Of a DNA stretch of 64,000 nucleotides, positions 33,168 through 45,066 are shown in pieces. The position numbers and the translations under genes are program-made. The notes below the pieces were generated by a model. The model was not told the origin of the DNA and ran no database searches. It saw nothing but the letters and a program-made list of their open reading frames with translations. Where the stretch lies: contig CATKHK010000030.1 in the NCBI GenBank assembly GCA_949751835.1, positions 186,001 to 250,000 of the forward strand, read 5' to 3'. How positions within the stretch are numbered: position 1 is the stretch's first letter; each line of letters opens with the position of its first letter. The stretch comes from Blepharisma japonicum. Taxonomy: Eukaryota > Ciliophora > Heterotrichea > Heterotrichida > Blepharismidae.

Positions 33168-34557
33168 ATGTCCTTTTTTAAAAGATTTTGCTATTGTTGC
33201 TATAGAACAGAAGAAATCGAGATAAATGAAGAATCGAGAATTCTACCAAAAAGCAAAGCGTAATGAAGTATACAGTGACAATTCTGGAATACAAAAATTC
33301 GAATCACCTTATACAATTTTTACTTATGGGATTTCTCCGCCTAATTTGCATTTGTTTAAGCTGCCTTTGGATTGATGCAGGGATGGGATCTTAAAAATTT
33401 CATGTGGAGCAGAGCATTTATTGATGCTGACTCAAACAAATCAGCTCTTAACAGCAGGAAATAATATATATGGACAGTGTGCTAGAGATCCTGAAAAAAT
33501 GATGACTTTTAAGGAAGATAATAAATCATCCCAAGAAACAGAATCGTCAAAATATATCAGACTGAAGCCATTAGTTTTAAGAAATTCAAAAGTAGTTGAT
33601 ATAGCAAGTGGCTCATATCATTCATTAGTTCTTGTTAAAGATGAAGAAAACAGAGTTCCAGGAATCAGCTATACAGTTATGGCTTTTGGCCATGAAACAG
33701 GCTGTGGGTTTTCTGATAAAAAGCACAACCATGTCCCAACAGAAATTTTTTCCCGCACCAAATTTAAAGAAAATCCTAAAAACGTTTATGCCGGCCAAAT
33801 GCGTTCAGCCATTCTTTTAGGTATCTAATAATCAGAAAGTGGGAAAGTCCTCATGATTGGCGAATGATTTAATGGCTCAAAGCAACGTGAGCTTAAAGAA
33901 ATTCCGCTGCTTTTAGAAGAAAATGATCAACTAAAAAAAATTGCAATTGGGAAAATGCATGCGATTTTCCTAACAAAAAATGGAAAAATTTATTCAATAG
34001 GTGATAACACATATGGAGAAATAGGTTTTTCAAGAGATATTTTTAATAAGCAATTGCCTGCATTGATACCATTTTTTCATGATATTAATGCTATAGACAT
34101 AGCAGCTGGAGCTAGACATTCTCTTGTACTTGAAGAAACTGGTAAACTTTTTGCATTTGGTGACAACAGTGAAGAACAGTGTGGACTTGATACAAATCGG
34201 GCTTATGAACCAATGGAAGTTGAAACTAAAGGAATCTTGGGCGAAAAAAGTGTGATAACGAGATTCATTTTCTGTGGGGATTCTCATTCAGCAGTTGTTA
34301 CAAGTGAAGGGGATTTATTTGCATGAGGAGATAACACTGCAGGAAGACTAGGAATTAAAGGAGGCTTATCAATTTATAGACCTAGATTAGTTGACGATTT
34401 AATTGGAAGAAATATATGTGACGTAGCCCTGGGGGGATTTTTCAGTGTCTTTTTGGTTGGGCCAAAAACTGGGTCAATTTTGTCCAAAGAAGAAAATATT
34501 TTGAAAACTAGGATTTTTGGGACTTTGCTATCACATAATAATTTAAATCAAGTATAA
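33168..34557 (+). CDS. RCC1-repeat (beta-propeller) protein
   Basis: 452 residues in three exons, with a 16-nt intron at 33260-33275 and a 15-nt intron at 33821-33835; TGA at 33856, 33868 and 34324 are Trp. RCC1 repeats are clear: ISCGAEHLLMLTQTNQLLTAG, IASGSYHSLVLVKDE, IAAGARHSLVLEETGKLFAFG and FCGDSHSAVVTSEGDLFAWG. The N-terminus MSFFKRFCYCCYRTEE would carry Cys suitable for palmitoylation. An alternative start at 33226 reads through the 16-nt intron region without a stop in another frame, but the upstream start is favoured by intron consensus. Relatives include RanGEF and HERC-type propellers; the partner is unknown. Confidence 0.85.
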
Positions 34558-34563
34558 ACAAAA

Positions 34564-37107
34564 TTAAACGGAGTGTCTTCTTTGATGGTATCTCTCTTGC
34601 GCTATTGAAGTCGCTGTAATAAAGGGCTTCCCAAGGGAACTAATGAAATGTTTATTTGTAGAGCGGATAATTTGATTGCCTTTATTTTCTTGTTGTAAAA
34701 GTTGGCTATTTTTGGTTGAAACTTTTGTTATGATTTCAAAAAAACTAGCAACTCCTTCAACCATTGAAAGTTCTTCATTTAAACTCATAGTTTTCCAATA
34801 ATACATTCCAATTATTGCCATTAAATCTACAAAGTCTCCAAACTCGATCACAAAATCGTGATCACTAATTACTTCTGGATCAATCAATCATATATCATCA
34901 TTATTTACCAAAATTGATGAATAAAAGCTGAAGGCCGTATACCTATCCAACATAAATTTATCACGAATTGGTTTTTGAAATGGTAATAGTGTATGTCTTA
35001 TTTTATTGTCCCCATATCTTAACGAGTCTCTTTGCTGCAATTTTATATTTTTATTTTCAGGCTTTCTTACCAAAGATGAAGGAAAATATATAATTGATTC
35101 TGCTGGAGCTTTATAATGAACTCTATTAAATTTTCCTTTGAGTAAACTATTTTTAGGACTTTCTTCATCAAAAATAAATTCATCTTCATTGTCGTTGATT
35201 TCTTTATTCATCGATTGGGAGCAATCTAAAAACCCTATTTGGTCTAATAAATTATAGATCCTTGTTAATTCGATTTTATCATCAGATCTATTTGAATGCT
35301 GCAGTGAGCCGATTGTGTGGGATTTAAATAAAGAATAAAGCTTTGCTGAATACTCACGAGTGGCTTCCATGATATGGACATCTTGGATAAGTTTGCTATA
35401 AAATAAGCCTTGGGTCATTCGAGTGCTTGGCTTTAAGTCCCTTCTATAGAAAATTTCAAATTTTTGGTACAATTTAATATTGGAAAACTTCGAATATCTC
35501 GGATGAACAGAAACTAATCTCACGAGTGCCTCGATAAAGTTAGGAAGTTGCAAATGATAAATATCCTTAAATGTATACGACTTTATCAAATGATGAAGCC
35601 ATGGCTTCGTCGCTTCATTAGCTTTATTTTTATTATTAGAAAAAGCTACAAAGAAAATCTTTGCACCATCCAGCATTTCAAAATCTTTTCCTATCAGCAT
35701 ACAATCCTTAAGCAGCCTAAGAAAGGTGTTAAATTTCATACTTAAAGCATCTTTTAATACACTCATAGACTCCATGTTATAGCTTATGAATATTTTCCTA
35801 AATGTTCTTTTATGTTTAAATAGTATTTTGTATAGCAGCAGTCTGTCTGTAACTTCTTCATCAAGAGTAAATTTTAAATTTTCATCAAGCTCGTCGCTAG
35901 TTTTGAAGTAAGATAAAGCAGCTACTCGGTCTTGTGTGCAACTGCATTTTAAAATATCATCAATATTAATTCGGCAATCCGCTGATTCAGGCATTTTTCA
36001 TTGGATATATTCAATTTTATCATATTTTGTCCTTGTATTTGTCATATGATACTGAGGCAAATCTCTTGTTTGAGTGACTAAAAATGGGTCTAATGTAATA
36101 AGCCTTAAATTGCAATTTAATTTCAGCTCAGTTTCAACCTCTTCTTTTGCTCCCATATCATAAGTCGGACTTTGCAGTGTTTTATATATACTAAATCTCT
36201 GCTGAGTAGGAATACCGGAAATTGAAGATTTCCTGGATGAAGCCAAAGGCTTCAAATTTGCACTTTTTCTGCCTCCAGAAGGAGATAATGTAATTATTCT
36301 TCTTTTTAATCTAAAAACTAAGGACTCCAAGACTTGATTTATTTCTTTCGTGTTCCCTTCAATAAATAGTTTATGTGCATCATCATTATTTTCTTTTTTT
36401 ATGTTTCTAGGAAAAATACACTCAGCAGCACTTGTAATTTCTAATGCAAATCGAAAATTTTTAAATGCGTCAAGCATGTATTTATAATGTTTCCTTTCCA
36501 TTTCATGAACATTTAAATCTTCCACAAGCTGTCTTCCTACCTGTATACATTTATTATTATCAGCTAATGAAGATTGTGAAGCTTTTGTTGACAACAATTC
36601 TGGAGACAAAGGAGTATCAACATCAACTGAAAATTTTCGAACTGCTTTAAATTCCAATGACGATATAAGATCTTCCACTTCACTTAGATCATAAATTTGG
36701 GTCTTATTTTCTTGCTTTAGAGAAGATAGAGCTTTTTGCATATCATTAAATAAATTATCTATTGAACACTCAATATCAAGATTTTGTAATGATTTTGAAG
36801 TGTTACGAGATAAAAGATTTAAACTATCTGTTGGAGTGCTTATTTGAGGGACTTTTAAAGATATCAGTGTATCACTGCGAAATATCATGCTTTTAGTTTG
36901 AGCAATGGTGTCGTCGTCATTTGTAGTGGATTCTAGTTTTTTGAGTAAATCTTTGATGCTCTATATAGTGGTTACATTCATTTTTTGGTGAATTGGGCTA
37001 TGCTTCATAGCAGTAGGTGTTGAATAAGAATCAATTTTTAGAGGAGGGAGAACAGGACTTGCGATAGCTCGGTTACGTTTTAAATTCTGTCTATTTATCC
37101 TTGACAT
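34564..37107 (-). CDS. Large uncharacterised helical protein
   Basis: 842 residues after a 15-nt intron at 36961-36975 (GTAACCACTATATAG); TGA codons near 35996 and 34885 are Trp. The N-terminal 300 residues are Ser/Lys-rich and probably disordered, apart from a helical patch (HEMERKHYKYMLDAFKNFRF). The C-terminal half is helical, with repeated modules resembling EF-hand-like p25-alpha units, such as FNTFLRLLKDCMLIGKDFEM with a later LQLPNFIEALVRLVSVHPRY, and FGDFVDLMAIIGMYYW near the end. This resemblance is loose. Convergent with the RCC1 gene, 6 bp from its stop. Confidence 0.8.
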
Positions 37108-37254
37108 TTAATTTACCATTTATTGCAAAAATATATGAACTTGAAACTGCTTGCGGTACTAAAATGCCTAAAATTTAATAATATCAAGAGCGATTAAATT
37201 TCTCACATTAATTAAGCATACAAATTATTATAAGTTTTGCAATTAATTTAGGTT

Positions 37255-37818
37255 CTAACTTATAAAGGACGCAGAGAGTAGTTCTTCATTAGAGAAATCT
37301 TCATCAAAGGTAATAAGCTCACTTCCTCTTCTCTTGTGATATCTTAAATCACTATCTTTGGCGTTTCCAAATGCATAAAGAACAAAGTATTGTTTTCCTT
37401 TTTCTAAAGGAAGATCGCAAATATCTCCTGTATTTAAATATCTTTTCCATTGCAAAACATGGTGGTTTCCTTCAATGTATTTTACAAGGTCTAAAACATT
37501 GTCTTGGCATTCTTCTTCTGTGTCTCGGCTGGGATATCCATTTTCCACCCCAAACCTATCTTCATAAATGCTTTCTCCAAGGATAAATGACACCAAGTCA
37601 GCTCCAGCCATGCCTCTACCATTTTCGATGCTCTTAATGCCAGTACCAACCCATCCCCATGTTCCAGTAGCTTTGGCTGTTGGAATGTAATATTTAAATA
37701 TGACTGATTCATCTTCATCGTTAAATGACCATTTCAAGATCAGATCTTCGTTCAAAAAAACTTCACCTCCAAAGCAGATGCCTAGATACGCTGCAATTAC
37801 AATTAACGTTAACGACAT
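37255..37818 (-). CDS. Secreted DOMON-domain protein
   Basis: 187 residues. Residues 1-18 form a signal peptide (MSLTLIVIAAYLGICFGG). The remainder follows the DOMON pattern of dopamine beta-hydroxylase relatives: LILKWSFND, TGTWGWVGTGI, a GMAGADLVSFIL block, EDRFG, LQWKRYLNTGD and YFVLYAFGNA, then YHKRRGSEL. DOMON domains bind haem or sugar, and in monooxygenases precede copper domains; no copper domain is present here. A secreted or vacuolar haem- or sugar-binding role is inference. No anchor is seen. Confidence 0.82.
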   Translation of the reverse strand: MSLTLIVIAAYLGICFGGEVFLNEDLILKWSFNDEDESVIFKYYIPTAKATGTWGWVGTGIKSIENGRGMAGADLVSFILGESIYEDRFGVENGYPSRDTEEECQDNVLDLVKYIEGNHHVLQWKRYLNTGDICDLPLEKGKQYFVLYAFGNAKDSDLRYHKRRGSELITFDEDFSNEELLSASFIS

Positions 37819-38171
37819 TTTTAACTATTTAAATAAGATGGAAAGTCTGAGACCTTATGCACTGTTGTAAAGATGGATTGTTGAAAATTTTTATTTTAAT
37901 GAATTTATAGGAATAAGTTAGTTAAGTATATTTCTCAATAAAATAATAATGCATGCATCTTTGGGTATTTTTATTTTATTATTTTAAAATTTTATAATGA
38001 GAGCTGGGTATTTTATATTTTATATAGATAATTAAAGAATTAACATTGCTTCTATTTATTATACAAAAAGTAGTATTGAATAAATGAGAATTTCTTTGAT
38101 TAGTTCCCAATTCGATATCTTTGACACTAAATCTAAAATTTCAAATTTAGTTTTTCTATTTTCTTTTATAA
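37819..38171. other. Divergent promoter gap
   Basis: 353 bp of strongly AT-rich DNA between the divergent DOMON and F-BAR/SMP genes. Short plus-strand frames overlap the start of the next gene but are not supported. It must contain both promoters; no specific element is recognised. Confidence 0.55.
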
Positions 38172-40616
38172 ATGGAGAAAAGAATAAAGAATATTGTTAT
38201 AGTTGTCGGGATTTTATTCTTTCTTATATTTATGTTTCCAGAAAAAGCTTTTTATATTACAGTGTTTCTCAGTGGTATTATCTGTACTCTCATATTTGAA
38301 ATCGTTATGTTTTACTTTTATATAACAAAAGAATCTGACATTCCTGAACCTTCAGTAGTTTCATTATATACCCCTCGGCCTCTCACTAAGACAATTCCGC
38401 TAGAAGATGCAATAGAAAATGCAAGGAAAAACTCTGGAAATTCATTATCTGTAGCTCAACCTCCTTTAGAAAGGCGAATGTCAGCATTACCTTGCGTTTG
38501 CAATAGCCCAGAGTTTGCTATGCTATGCAGTGGTGGAGAAGCTACTATTTCTGAGCTTATCCAATATATTAAAGATCTTTTACAAGCTGAAAAAACATAT
38601 GGGCAAGCTATTACAAAATTGACTGAAATTTCTTTTCTTGACAAAATTAAGAAGAAAAAATCAGTTGAAATTTTTGGAAAATTAAAAGAATCATTAAACA
38701 AAATCGGGAAATCGCATTTAGATGAAGCTCAATACCTAAACGAAGGGTTATTAGAAAACTTAGGCTTCATTGAAAAAGATATAAAAAATAGGCATAAAGA
38801 GCTAGAAAACAAATTAAAAACCTCAAGCACTGCCTTTGAAAGTGCTGTTCAAAGCATCCAAAAACTTCAAACAAAATTAATTAGTGCACAATCAATATAT
38901 CAGAAAGCTAACAATGATTATCAAGACGCTAAAAAAGATTTAGTCCCTTATGATACTTTAATGAAAAAAGAAATGAAACTGAAGCTCACAAAAAATGAAG
39001 TCAGCACATTGCAAAACACCATAAAACAGCTAAAAGAGAATATGGAGGAAGAATCGAAAATTTATTTACCTAAAGCACAAGAAATATTAGAAAATCTCAG
39101 ACATGTAAAACACCAAAGGGCAGAACAATATAGATCAAATATACAAAGTTGGCTTGGGAGTTTTGAAAATTGTATGAGAATCAGTATGAATCTAGCTCAA
39201 GCTTTGCAGCAGCCAGGAGATGATGCTGAACAAGGAGAAACTCTTCCCACTTTGGAAGAAACTAAGACGAATAAAGGATCATTTATTGATAAATTAACAG
39301 AAAAAGTTTTACCAAATCTGGATAAATCGAAAAAACTCAGTATTAAAGGAATATGAAATAAAACAATAAATAAAAAAGTTGACGCTGTCCAAGAAGAATT
39401 CGAAAGATTAGAAAATAAATCCAAAAAGATTAAGAAGAAAATTAATGAAATTGATATGTTTATTAAGCACTTAAGTGAAGCAGAAATGAGCTATTCGAAT
39501 GAGCTAATGAGGATTATACAGAGTTGGCACGAATTAGATGATTTAGGATTAGGAGAAAGATGAAGAGAAGTTACAAAAGGAATTGAGCAGGCCATCGAGA
39601 CAATAGAAAAATTTGCAGCTGATATAGATGCTGCAAGACTAGAGTTAAAAGATTTTGAAAAATTTATCACAGAATATAATGACTCTCTTATTATAGCAAA
39701 AGGCTACCCAGAACTAATAGAATCAAGCCAACTAAAGCTTAAAGAGCTCTATGAAAATAGGGACAAGTTCATAGAATCTTGCAAAAACAAAATAGCTGCT
39801 GCTTTATCATTAAAATGCCAAGAGTGTCTCAAATTCATATCATCAATAACCCAATTTATGAATGAAATTGATGATGTTGATATCACAGGAGAATTTTCCA
39901 GCAGAGCCAAAATCCATAGATATCAATGCCCATTCTACATTTACGAAGTCGAAAACTCAGAAAATCCTTTAGAAGCTGTTCCAGAAACTATAAAAATTGG
40001 CGATCCTGAGTCTGCGTTTTGGTTCAATGACTTATTAACTACTTATTTATTTGAATGGGCTGAGTCCCCAAAATTTCAAGCATGAATATGCAGAAGGTTA
40101 AAAAGGGTATATAATAAAGGGCGACCCCAATATATGGGCGAAATTCAAGTAAAAGGTGTAGAGCTCAGCGGCCAAGCCCCAGAAGTTAAAGATTTTACTC
40201 CATTAGCAAAAGAAAATGATCTTGATTTTTTTTATGAGTTTGACTTGTGGTTTAGAGGGGAAGTGAGAATCAATTTAGAATTTGAAGTTCAATGGAGTTT
40301 GGCAACAGTAACTGTGAATGTCAAAGCAATTTTTAGATCCTTATATGGAAGAATGATACTCTTTTATACGCCTTCTGATAGAGGAAAAAGCTGGTATTCT
40401 TTTGTGGCTGAGCCTGCTTATCAGATCGCTATTGAACCTGTTTTAGGAAAAATGAATAAGGTTGCTTTAAGTAAATTTCCACAATTAAACACTTTTCTTG
40501 TGTCAATATTATCAAAAAAAATCAGAAAATTTGTGTGGCCTAATAAAAGATCAGTTAAAATTCCTAAAGGAAAAAAATTACCTAAAAAGAAAACAAATAA
40601 TGAAGCAAAGCAATAA
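38172..40616 (+). CDS. Membrane-anchored F-BAR plus SMP lipid-transfer protein
   Basis: 814 residues in one frame, with TGA at about 39354, 39560 and 40083 read as Trp. Residues 7-55 contain two hydrophobic segments (IVIVVGILFFLIFMFP and ITVFLSGIICTLIFEIVMFY) that would form an ER hairpin anchor. About 110-400 is F-BAR-like, with GGEATISELIQYIKDLLQAE, IGKSHLDEAQYL and long helices; a second helical bundle covers about 405-585. A SMP domain follows at about 608-790 (FWFNDLLTTYLFEWAESPKF, MGEIQVKGVELSG, VQWSLATVTVNVKAIF), closest in form to TEX2 and E-Syt. The tail is Lys-rich. SMP domains carry lipids between ER and other membranes at contact sites. The fusion with F-BAR is unusual. Domain boundaries are estimates. 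Confidence 0.82.
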
Positions 40617-40856
40617 TATATTCATTAATTAAAATTATTTTAAAAGAAAATTGAAATTTAATAAAAAGTATTATTTTTTTTATATAAATTTTAATGCGAA
40701 AAATATTGAATATCCTCTACTTATGATTAATCGCCATCAGTTGCACCTCTTCCTATACCTAACTCATATCTTCCAGAGCTATTTTTACTTTCTGATATGA
40801 TTTAAATAGCTAAAATGACAAGCAACAACTGTTTTAAAAGTTTAAATAAAATATAA

Positions 40857-41123
40857 ATGGGATATTATAGTGTGCAATCTTTTTATAGCCTGCTTGACTC
40901 TGTGCCTAAAGTAATAGGAATTTCAGGAGGTCAATTATTTAGCCAATTTTCAGAAAAAGAGTATTCAAGAGTTCCATCCGAAGCTTTTATAGGGATGAAA
41001 ATAGAAACTTTGATACTTAGATATGCAGAAAATCAACATCAATATCTTTTTGGGTATGAATGCTATAAAAAATTGGTTCCACTAATTCAAAAACTATATG
41101 AAAAGCAACAACAAGAGAAATAA
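40857..41123 (+). CDS. Small uncharacterised protein
   Basis: 88 residues, single exon, no TGA. The sequence is well composed for a protein (SVPKVIGISGGQLFSQFSEK, then YECYKKLVPLIQKLYEKQ) with a C-terminal helix, but no family is recognised. The 240-bp gap before it holds only a 28-codon frame at about 40722. The decayed RBR copy starts 27 bp downstream on the other strand. Confidence 0.55.
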   Translation: MGYYSVQSFYSLLDSVPKVIGISGGQLFSQFSEKEYSRVPSEAFIGMKIETLILRYAENQHQYLFGYECYKKLVPLIQKLYEKQQQEK

Positions 41124-41149
41124 AATCTCTAAATAAATTTATTTAAGTT

Positions 41150-41895
41150 CAATCTGTCTTATTTTTATTTTAGCACTCCTTTCCTAAAGGCTTATTGAAA
41201 AAAGAATTAAATTCCCATCCTTTTTATATAAAAAATACTTACATTGTGGATATCAGCTAATGAAATTGCACCTTTGACACTCTGCCAAGCTCCATAATTT
41301 GACCACTTCATAAACCCATTGTTTTAGCAAATTCTTCAATTATATCATTTTCTTTATCCTGAATCTGCTCTCTTTCATAGTCATCACATATTTTGCTATG
41401 TGAGAATTTTATAGCAAAGCGGATAACATTGATAGAAATTCTGGGTAATCTAATTCTTTTGGGCTGTTAAAGATTCCTCACTGTGTGCACAATCAACACA
41501 TCGAAACATTATAATAAAAATCGCTTTTTAGATTACCTGGCTTTCAGGCTCTCAGCTAAAATCTTTCTATAATGCTAAAAGATTTTGAGCTAATGCTACC
41601 CTTTATTATGTTTAAATGAATAGAACTTCATGCTGCAAACATTTTAAATCTTCTGGAGCTATTTTACCTTCCATCATATATATTTGCTAATGCAACTTTG
41701 ATAGTATCTATGCTCATATTCTAAAGAGGTTATTGAAAATATTGCAAGTCAGTATAATTTTATTTCTATTTCATGCAATTGTTGTTTAAATAACACATCT
41801 GTCACTTTCAAATTGCAGACAAGTGATCTGAGTTTCTATAGTAATTGATGCTCTTTTTAAAGTTTTTGAGATCTGGCTAATATCAGCTTCCATCT
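41150..41895 (-). pseudogene. Decayed tandem copy of the RBR ligase gene
   Basis: A minus-strand relic of the neighbour at 42222-43367. The order of similar blocks is the same: a start-like ATGGAAGCTGATATT at 41893 downwards against ATGGAGGTAGATCTT, then MMEGKIAPEDLKCLQ against IMEGKIAPQDLKCFQ, then a region matching the IBR part, and a terminal region near 41150-41200 that resembles even the sequence beyond the functional stop. It is about 745 bp against 1146 bp, so it has lost internal sequence; stops and frame changes occur throughout and the RING2 catalytic region is largely gone. It is a host-gene relic from tandem duplication, not a retrocopy, because flanking 3' sequence is shared. Confidence 0.75.
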
Positions 41896-42221
41896 AAATT
41901 ATAAATTGATTATAACCCAGATGAAAGTGTAGATTAAAACAGTTCTAAAGAGGGAAATAATTTAAGTGAAATTAAAACTACGGAATCCAAAAGTTGTAAA
42001 GCTATTATAAGATCAATCTAGGCTATTTTTTGTTATCAATCAAAACTTTAATGAAGAAACAATGCATTGCATTTAATGCTATTAGGAAAACTGCATCTAA
42101 ACCATGATGCTGCTTCATATTAAAATTGATTGAAAAAGAAACGAGCATAGAAGCTTTGAAAACTTCCATATAGTGTTAACAAATCAAAATAATTTTCCAT
42201 ATCTAAAATAATTAATTTTTA
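41896..42221. other. Spacer between RBR copies
   Basis: 326 bp, AT-rich, with no frame of interest. It lies upstream of the relic and downstream of the intact gene. Part of it may be further degraded duplicated sequence, but I see no clear match to a neighbour. Confidence 0.45.
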
Positions 42222-43367
42222 TTAAGCTTTATTCAGTCTGTTATTCTTATTAAAGCACTCAAACTCAAAAGGCTTATTGAAAAAATGAGTAAAATGATCA
42301 CTTTGCTATATAAAAATTACCTGAAGCGCGCATCCACACAAATAGCAAAAATATTTTCTTCTATTGCATTCTCGAGATTCGCAAGTCATAAAATTACACC
42401 CTTTGATTTTTTCTGCCATTGCTCCACAATGTGGGCACTTCATAAGCCCATTATTCCTGGCGAATTCTTCCATCAATAGATTTTCTTTGTTCTGAATCTT
42501 CTCTTTTTCATATTCTTCACAGGTTTTTCCTACATGAGGATTTTGATAGCAGAGTGGGCAGCATTTTATATGACATGCAGGACATTCGAATTCTTCAATG
42601 CCTTTAAGTACTTCCTCTCTGTATTCACAATCAACACCTTGGCATTGGTAATCAATATTGCCATTTAGATTATCTGGTTTTCAGTTTCTCAGCAAAAATT
42701 TTTCTAAAATATTCAAAGTTTTTCTGCTAATGCTTCCTTTTATTATCTCAAAATCAATCACTTTTCCACACTGAAAACATTTTAAATCTTGTGGAGCTAT
42801 TTTTCCTTCCATTATATACGTCGTTAAATACAATTCCATGCAACTTCTACAGTATCTGTGTAGACATTCTAGAGTGACAAATTCAGTGATTTTTTTCTGA
42901 GACAAGCATAATTCACACGGATAAAATGGGACTTTGGCCTCTTGTGCATTATCTAACATTTTTTGGAATTTTTTTTTACCTCCAAAGGCTTTTTCAATTG
43001 AAGAACGCTCTATTATTTTCCCACAAACAGGGCATAAAGTATTATTCCATAGCAAAATGTCATCATTTGAATAGAGAGAAATATGATTTTTAAAACATTC
43101 ATCAGAGCAAATTATGTGCTCTTTATTTTGGTCGCAGGGCAATATGTGACATTTCTTGATATCTTTTTTTCTGATAATTTTATGGCAAACCTTGCAGATC
43201 CTTGAATGGACTTCCCCTAGTTTGGCTTCAAGTTTCATATCATATTTGTTTAAATAGAATGATAATCCGTCCAAACATGCTCTAATTGCAGGTAAATGAT
43301 CCGGGTTTTTATAGTTATTAATCCAATTTTCAAGGTTTTTGACGACTTGGTCAAGATCTACCTCCAT
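42222..43367 (-). CDS. RBR-type (RING-IBR-RING2) E3 ubiquitin ligase
   Basis: 376 residues after a 15-nt intron at 42306-42320 (GTAATTTTTATATAG); TGA codons near 42679 are Trp. Domains: an N-terminal zinc-binding Cys/His region (about 58-125, CKVCHK and CPVCGK), RING1 (about 150-205, CELCLSQKK and LECLHRYCRSC), IBR (about 235-275, CPACHIKCCPLC), and RING2 (about 308-345, CPHCGAMAEKIKGCNFMTC). Cys324 in GCNFM is at the place of the catalytic thioester Cys of parkin and HHARI, so it should be active. The extra N-terminal zinc region is unlike ARIADNE. The neighbouring decayed copy shows recent duplication. Confidence 0.92.
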
Positions 43368-43541
43368 TTATATATAATTATAGAATCATAATTATTCAGA
43401 TAATAAAAATTTCGATCAAAATATATTGATTTTATTAAGTAAAGCTATTTTAAGATAAGGTTAAGAGTTTTTACCTAATTTCTAAGATTTGATTTTATTG
43501 AGCTAAATTTTGCATAAATTAGCATAAATAATATTTACATT

Positions 43542-44969
43542 CTATAGTTTAAAAGCTGCTAATGCTATATTTCTAGGTGAGTGAATTTTGTCAAAAATTT
43601 GGATAATCTCTGTATTAGCTCCGTGCTCTCTTAGATAAAGAGCTCTGTCCAAAATTATAATATTTTCGATAGGCCCGCTGAGTATACTTCTAAGTGACCA
43701 TATAATTGCAGATTCCTTTTCTTTATTTTTAAACCTTTCTTCATAAATAGCATTTGCATCAACATTTTCATAAGGGTTTTGCAAATTCATAGCATTAAAG
43801 GCTTTATTTATATAATCTCCAAAGCCATTAAAAGACTTTATCCTCGACCCTACGCTGAAAATGTTTTCATATTGAGGATAAGATTCTGTTAATAAAATTT
43901 GGAATGCTGATCTATAAGAAAATCTTTTGAAAGTTGCTTCAGGATTTTCGATATGTGCCCTGCAAGCTTCACTCATAGCTAGAACTCTTGGGATTCTTCC
44001 TAAGAAAAATTGTGGATATTTATCTTTAATATACCTGCTTAAAGGAAATCCAGCTGCTTCTTCATTCACAAATAAAGTGTCATCTAGACTATTCCCTTGA
44101 AATGAATGCCCAATTTTAGCCAAGTATTCGTTTGCAGACTGCTTTGCTTCAGGTGATATAAACTCTGTCAAATGATTATAACAGCATCCTACATTAACTA
44201 AAGCTTTTATTTGAGGGTCACTAAGAAAGAGCTTTATGCAGCTTGCAGCTAAATCTCCACAGGTATGAAGCCCAATGAGCACACATGGCTCATTTGTATA
44301 AGCAGAAATATTATCAGCTGTGACAAATAGTGAAATATTTTCGAATTCTCCATCAGTTTTTAGCCTCTGGCATATTAATTTTCCTCTTTTTTCTGATTCA
44401 TGGGAATTATGCTCTTTCGCTTCAATTGCAGTTACTTTAAGTTTAGCTTTTGTGACTAAAAAATGCGATAAGTAACCTTGCCCTGCCCCTATATCAACAG
44501 CTTTCTTTAAGTTAAGTTCTTCGGCTTTACTACTTATGTAATGAGCTAGTCTAGGGACTTCATGCATTTTTTTAGGATTCATACCGTATTTCTCTATTAT
44601 GGAAACGTCAAATGATTGTGTGTAGGGTGGATAATGAGGACTTAAATTTACAGCTGAACTAATATAGTTATAGAGTCCTGGCAATTGGATTTGATTAAGG
44701 ATGCTTGATATTTCAATAAGCTGAGAATAAGAAAATTGGTGGAGGTACTCAATCCATTCTTGAGGAACTCTTGAAAAATAGTCAGTTACAAAAGCAGCAG
44801 TCACATGAGATTCCAGTAGGTCACGGTTTTCTATCAAAAAAGGAATGATTTGGTCAATTTGTGCTGTGTATTCGTCCATTTTTCAGATATCATTGGAATA
44901 AGGCACAAGAGATTGGAAGCTTGATGGTGAGAAAAGGAAGGATTTTAGGTTGAGAATGGCTGAGCGCAT
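43542..44969 (-). CDS. METTL25-type methyltransferase with possible mitochondrial presequence
   Basis: 475 residues if started at 44969; the alternative Met at 44879 gives 445. The first 27 residues contain no acidic residue and many Ser, Leu and Lys (MRSAILNLKSFLFSPSSF), joined to the core through a TGA read as Trp. The core has the METTL25/RRNAD1 signature: MNPKKMHEVPRLAHYI, the SAM site AVDIGAGQGYLSHFL, VTAIEAKEHN, LIGLHTCGDL and VNVGCCYNHLTE. In animals METTL25-type proteins are poorly characterised predicted methyltransferases. Mitochondrial location is inferred only from the N-terminus. Confidence 0.9.
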
Positions 44970-45066
44970 TTTATTAGTAAAATTAACGCTCAATATAAAA
45001 TTGAAGGTAAGAATAGAGAGAGCTAAAAATATTTAGTATAAATAGCCAGAGAAAGGAAAGGTTTCA

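Noticed and set aside
40722-40808. 28-codon plus-strand frame before the 88-residue gene
   Set aside because: Too short, no intron joins it to the next gene, and no homology is seen.
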